The translations under genes were made by a program, and so were the position numbers. This document shows positions 62,910 to 64,000 of a stretch of DNA of 64,000 bases, piece by piece (positions within the stretch are counted from its first letter, which is position 1; each line of letters starts with the position of its first letter). The notes beneath the pieces are model-generated. The model made no database searches, had not been told where the DNA came from, and saw only the letters and a program-made list of their open reading frames with translations. The stretch is from Spirodela intermedia (lineage: Eukaryota > Streptophyta > Magnoliopsida > Alismatales > Araceae): the NCBI GenBank assembly GCA_902729315.2, contig LR746268.1:2039501-2103500 (forward strand), written 5' to 3'.

Positions 62910-63465
62910 ATGACTTCGTTGATCCCGTGGAGAGGCGGCGGGGGACGGGCTTTTGACCCCGTCTTCTCGGAGGTGTGGGACCCGTCCGTCGTCGGCGGCG
63001 GCTGGCTCAGGGAGCCCGGCTGGCGCGGCCGCGACGAGACCACGGCCATCGCTCACACCTTCGTTGACTGGCGAGAGACCTCCGAGGCGCATATCTTCCG
63101 CGCCGACATCCCCGGTCCGAAGCGCCGCCTTTTCCCTTTCTTAGAATGCCGCCCCCGTCCTCTGATGTCTGATGCCACCGTTTTCTGCAGGGGTGAGGAG
63201 GGAGGAGGTGAAGGTCCACGTGGAGGATGGGAACATCCTGGAGATCAGCGGGGAGAGGAGCAAGGAGGAGGAGCAGGGGACGGACACGTGGCACCGGGTG
63301 GAGCGCCGCCGGGGGAAGTTCCGGCGGCGCTTCCGGCTGCCGAACGACGCCGACATGGACGCCGTCCGGTCCTCGCTGGAGCACGGCGTCCTTACGGTGA
63401 CCGTCCCCAAGAGGCTCGGAGCCGTCGGCGGCCAGCCCACCGTCCGCGCCATCGACATCTCCTGA
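62910..63465 (+). CDS. Small heat-shock protein, cytosolic class I-like, with one intron
   Basis: Exons 62910-63114 and 63191-63465 join across a 76-bp GT-AG intron to give 159 aa. sHSPs are ATP-independent chaperones that hold unfolding proteins as large oligomers. Start [10 protein letters not shown] resembles the class I start MSLIP. The alpha-crystallin domain runs from about residue 52: [17 protein letters not shown], then [38 protein letters not shown] and [12 protein letters not shown]. The C-terminal AIDIS carries the I-x-I assembly motif. The intron splits the DIPG/VRREE loop. Class I genes are normally intronless, so this is unusual; it may belong to a less common subclass. In-frame ATGs at 62853-62861 would add a poly-Lys stretch and are disfavoured because they lie close to the expected transcription start. 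DRG1 is divergent, with about 680 bases between the ATGs. Confidence 0.87.
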
Positions 63466-63609
63466 AGCAAAGGCAAGGAACAAGAAGACAGACAGGCATC
63501 TCCTCTCGTGAAGAGTTTGTGATGCGTTTCGCGCACCGTACGCGTGTCTGTGAATACATCGTATCTACTATTATGTATAAGGTGGATACGTGGCCGGTCA
63601 CTAAATAAA
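63466..63609 (+). terminator. 3' UTR and polyadenylation signal of the sHSP gene
   Basis: AATAAA at 63604-63609 lies about 140 bases after the stop codon, a normal 3' UTR length. Confidence 0.6.
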
Positions 63610-64000
63610 CGCCAGCAGCAACAGCAGCGTGTGATGTAGAAAGTGGGCATGTACGTCGTCTAATTTCCTCTCTCTTATGGATGCAGAAAGGACCTTTTTT
63701 TATGTTATTATCTTCACACTAAAGAAGTCTGCAATTTTTAAGAGAAATAGATACGACCATGGCATAAAATAATTTATATAGAATGAGTTCATAATGCCCT
63801 AAGTCATCATATTTTCAATGTCAAGACTCAAAGTTTTAACTATTAAGATTAAATGTTGAATAATTTTCTTGAATTAAGCATTTTAATTGCATGAGTTTAA
63901 ATATTATAATATCTCAAATGTTAAGATTTTAAAATGTTTAATTCATTTCTTCTGTTTTCAAAGTACACATACATTTATAAATTTGATTTTTCACGTGACA
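63610..64000. other. AT-rich window end, nothing recognised
   Basis: No open frame of note and no repeat seen. Confidence 0.5.

Overview
The window is nuclear DNA from a flowering plant. Multi-exon genes with GT-AG introns, a plastid-targeted protein, a SAUR gene, a plant-type class I small heat-shock gene, MIR395 hairpins and decayed LTR retrotransposons all point that way. Intronless or first exons are very GC-rich against an AT-rich background with many (CT)n/(GA)n runs. That pattern is common in monocots, but I cannot place the species.

Layout. 1-690: relic of a copia-type gag on the minus strand, running off the left edge. 3.7-4.3 kb: a plastid-envelope-type protein with a bacterial PH-like domain. 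4.3-13.6 kb: mostly non-coding, with microsatellites, a CACGTG/GA minisatellite and an unexplained GC-rich island. 13.6-14.1 kb and 21.4-21.8 kb: three MIR395 hairpins on the minus strand in two duplicated units about 7.8 kb apart. Each unit has a TATA box and, farther upstream, a sequence matching the sulfur-limitation UPE-box. A third UPE-like site at 22.9 kb has no recognisable hairpin. 24.1-36.0 kb: a complete 16-exon tRNA pseudouridine synthase of the PUS3/DEG1 type (470 aa), with one GC-AG intron. 36.2-42.5 kb: a decayed Ty3/gypsy element on the minus strand with two LTRs and an initiator-Met-type primer site. 44.5-44.9 kb: a SAUR-family gene. It is tail-to-tail with a 604-aa protein (45.3-47.1 kb, minus) carrying eleven Cys/His repeats. 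48.4-56.4 kb: no gene recognised. 56.4-62.2 kb: a complete 10-exon DRG1-type GTPase (368 aa, minus). 62.9-63.5 kb: a two-exon small heat-shock protein, divergent from DRG1.

The genes do not form a pathway. The most coherent regulatory system is the MIR395 cluster. In other plants miR395 represses ATP sulfurylases and a low-affinity sulfate transporter under sulfur limitation, through the EIL-type factor SLIM1, which recognises the UPE-box. Here hairpin, TATA box and UPE-like site recur together in two diverged copies, with one variant miRNA. PUS3 and DRG1 are translation-related housekeeping genes; the DRG1/sHSP intergenic region carries site II-type GGCCCAT motifs expected for such genes.

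Exon borders were placed by hand from splice signals, reading-frame closure and family resemblance. No alignment or folding program was run.
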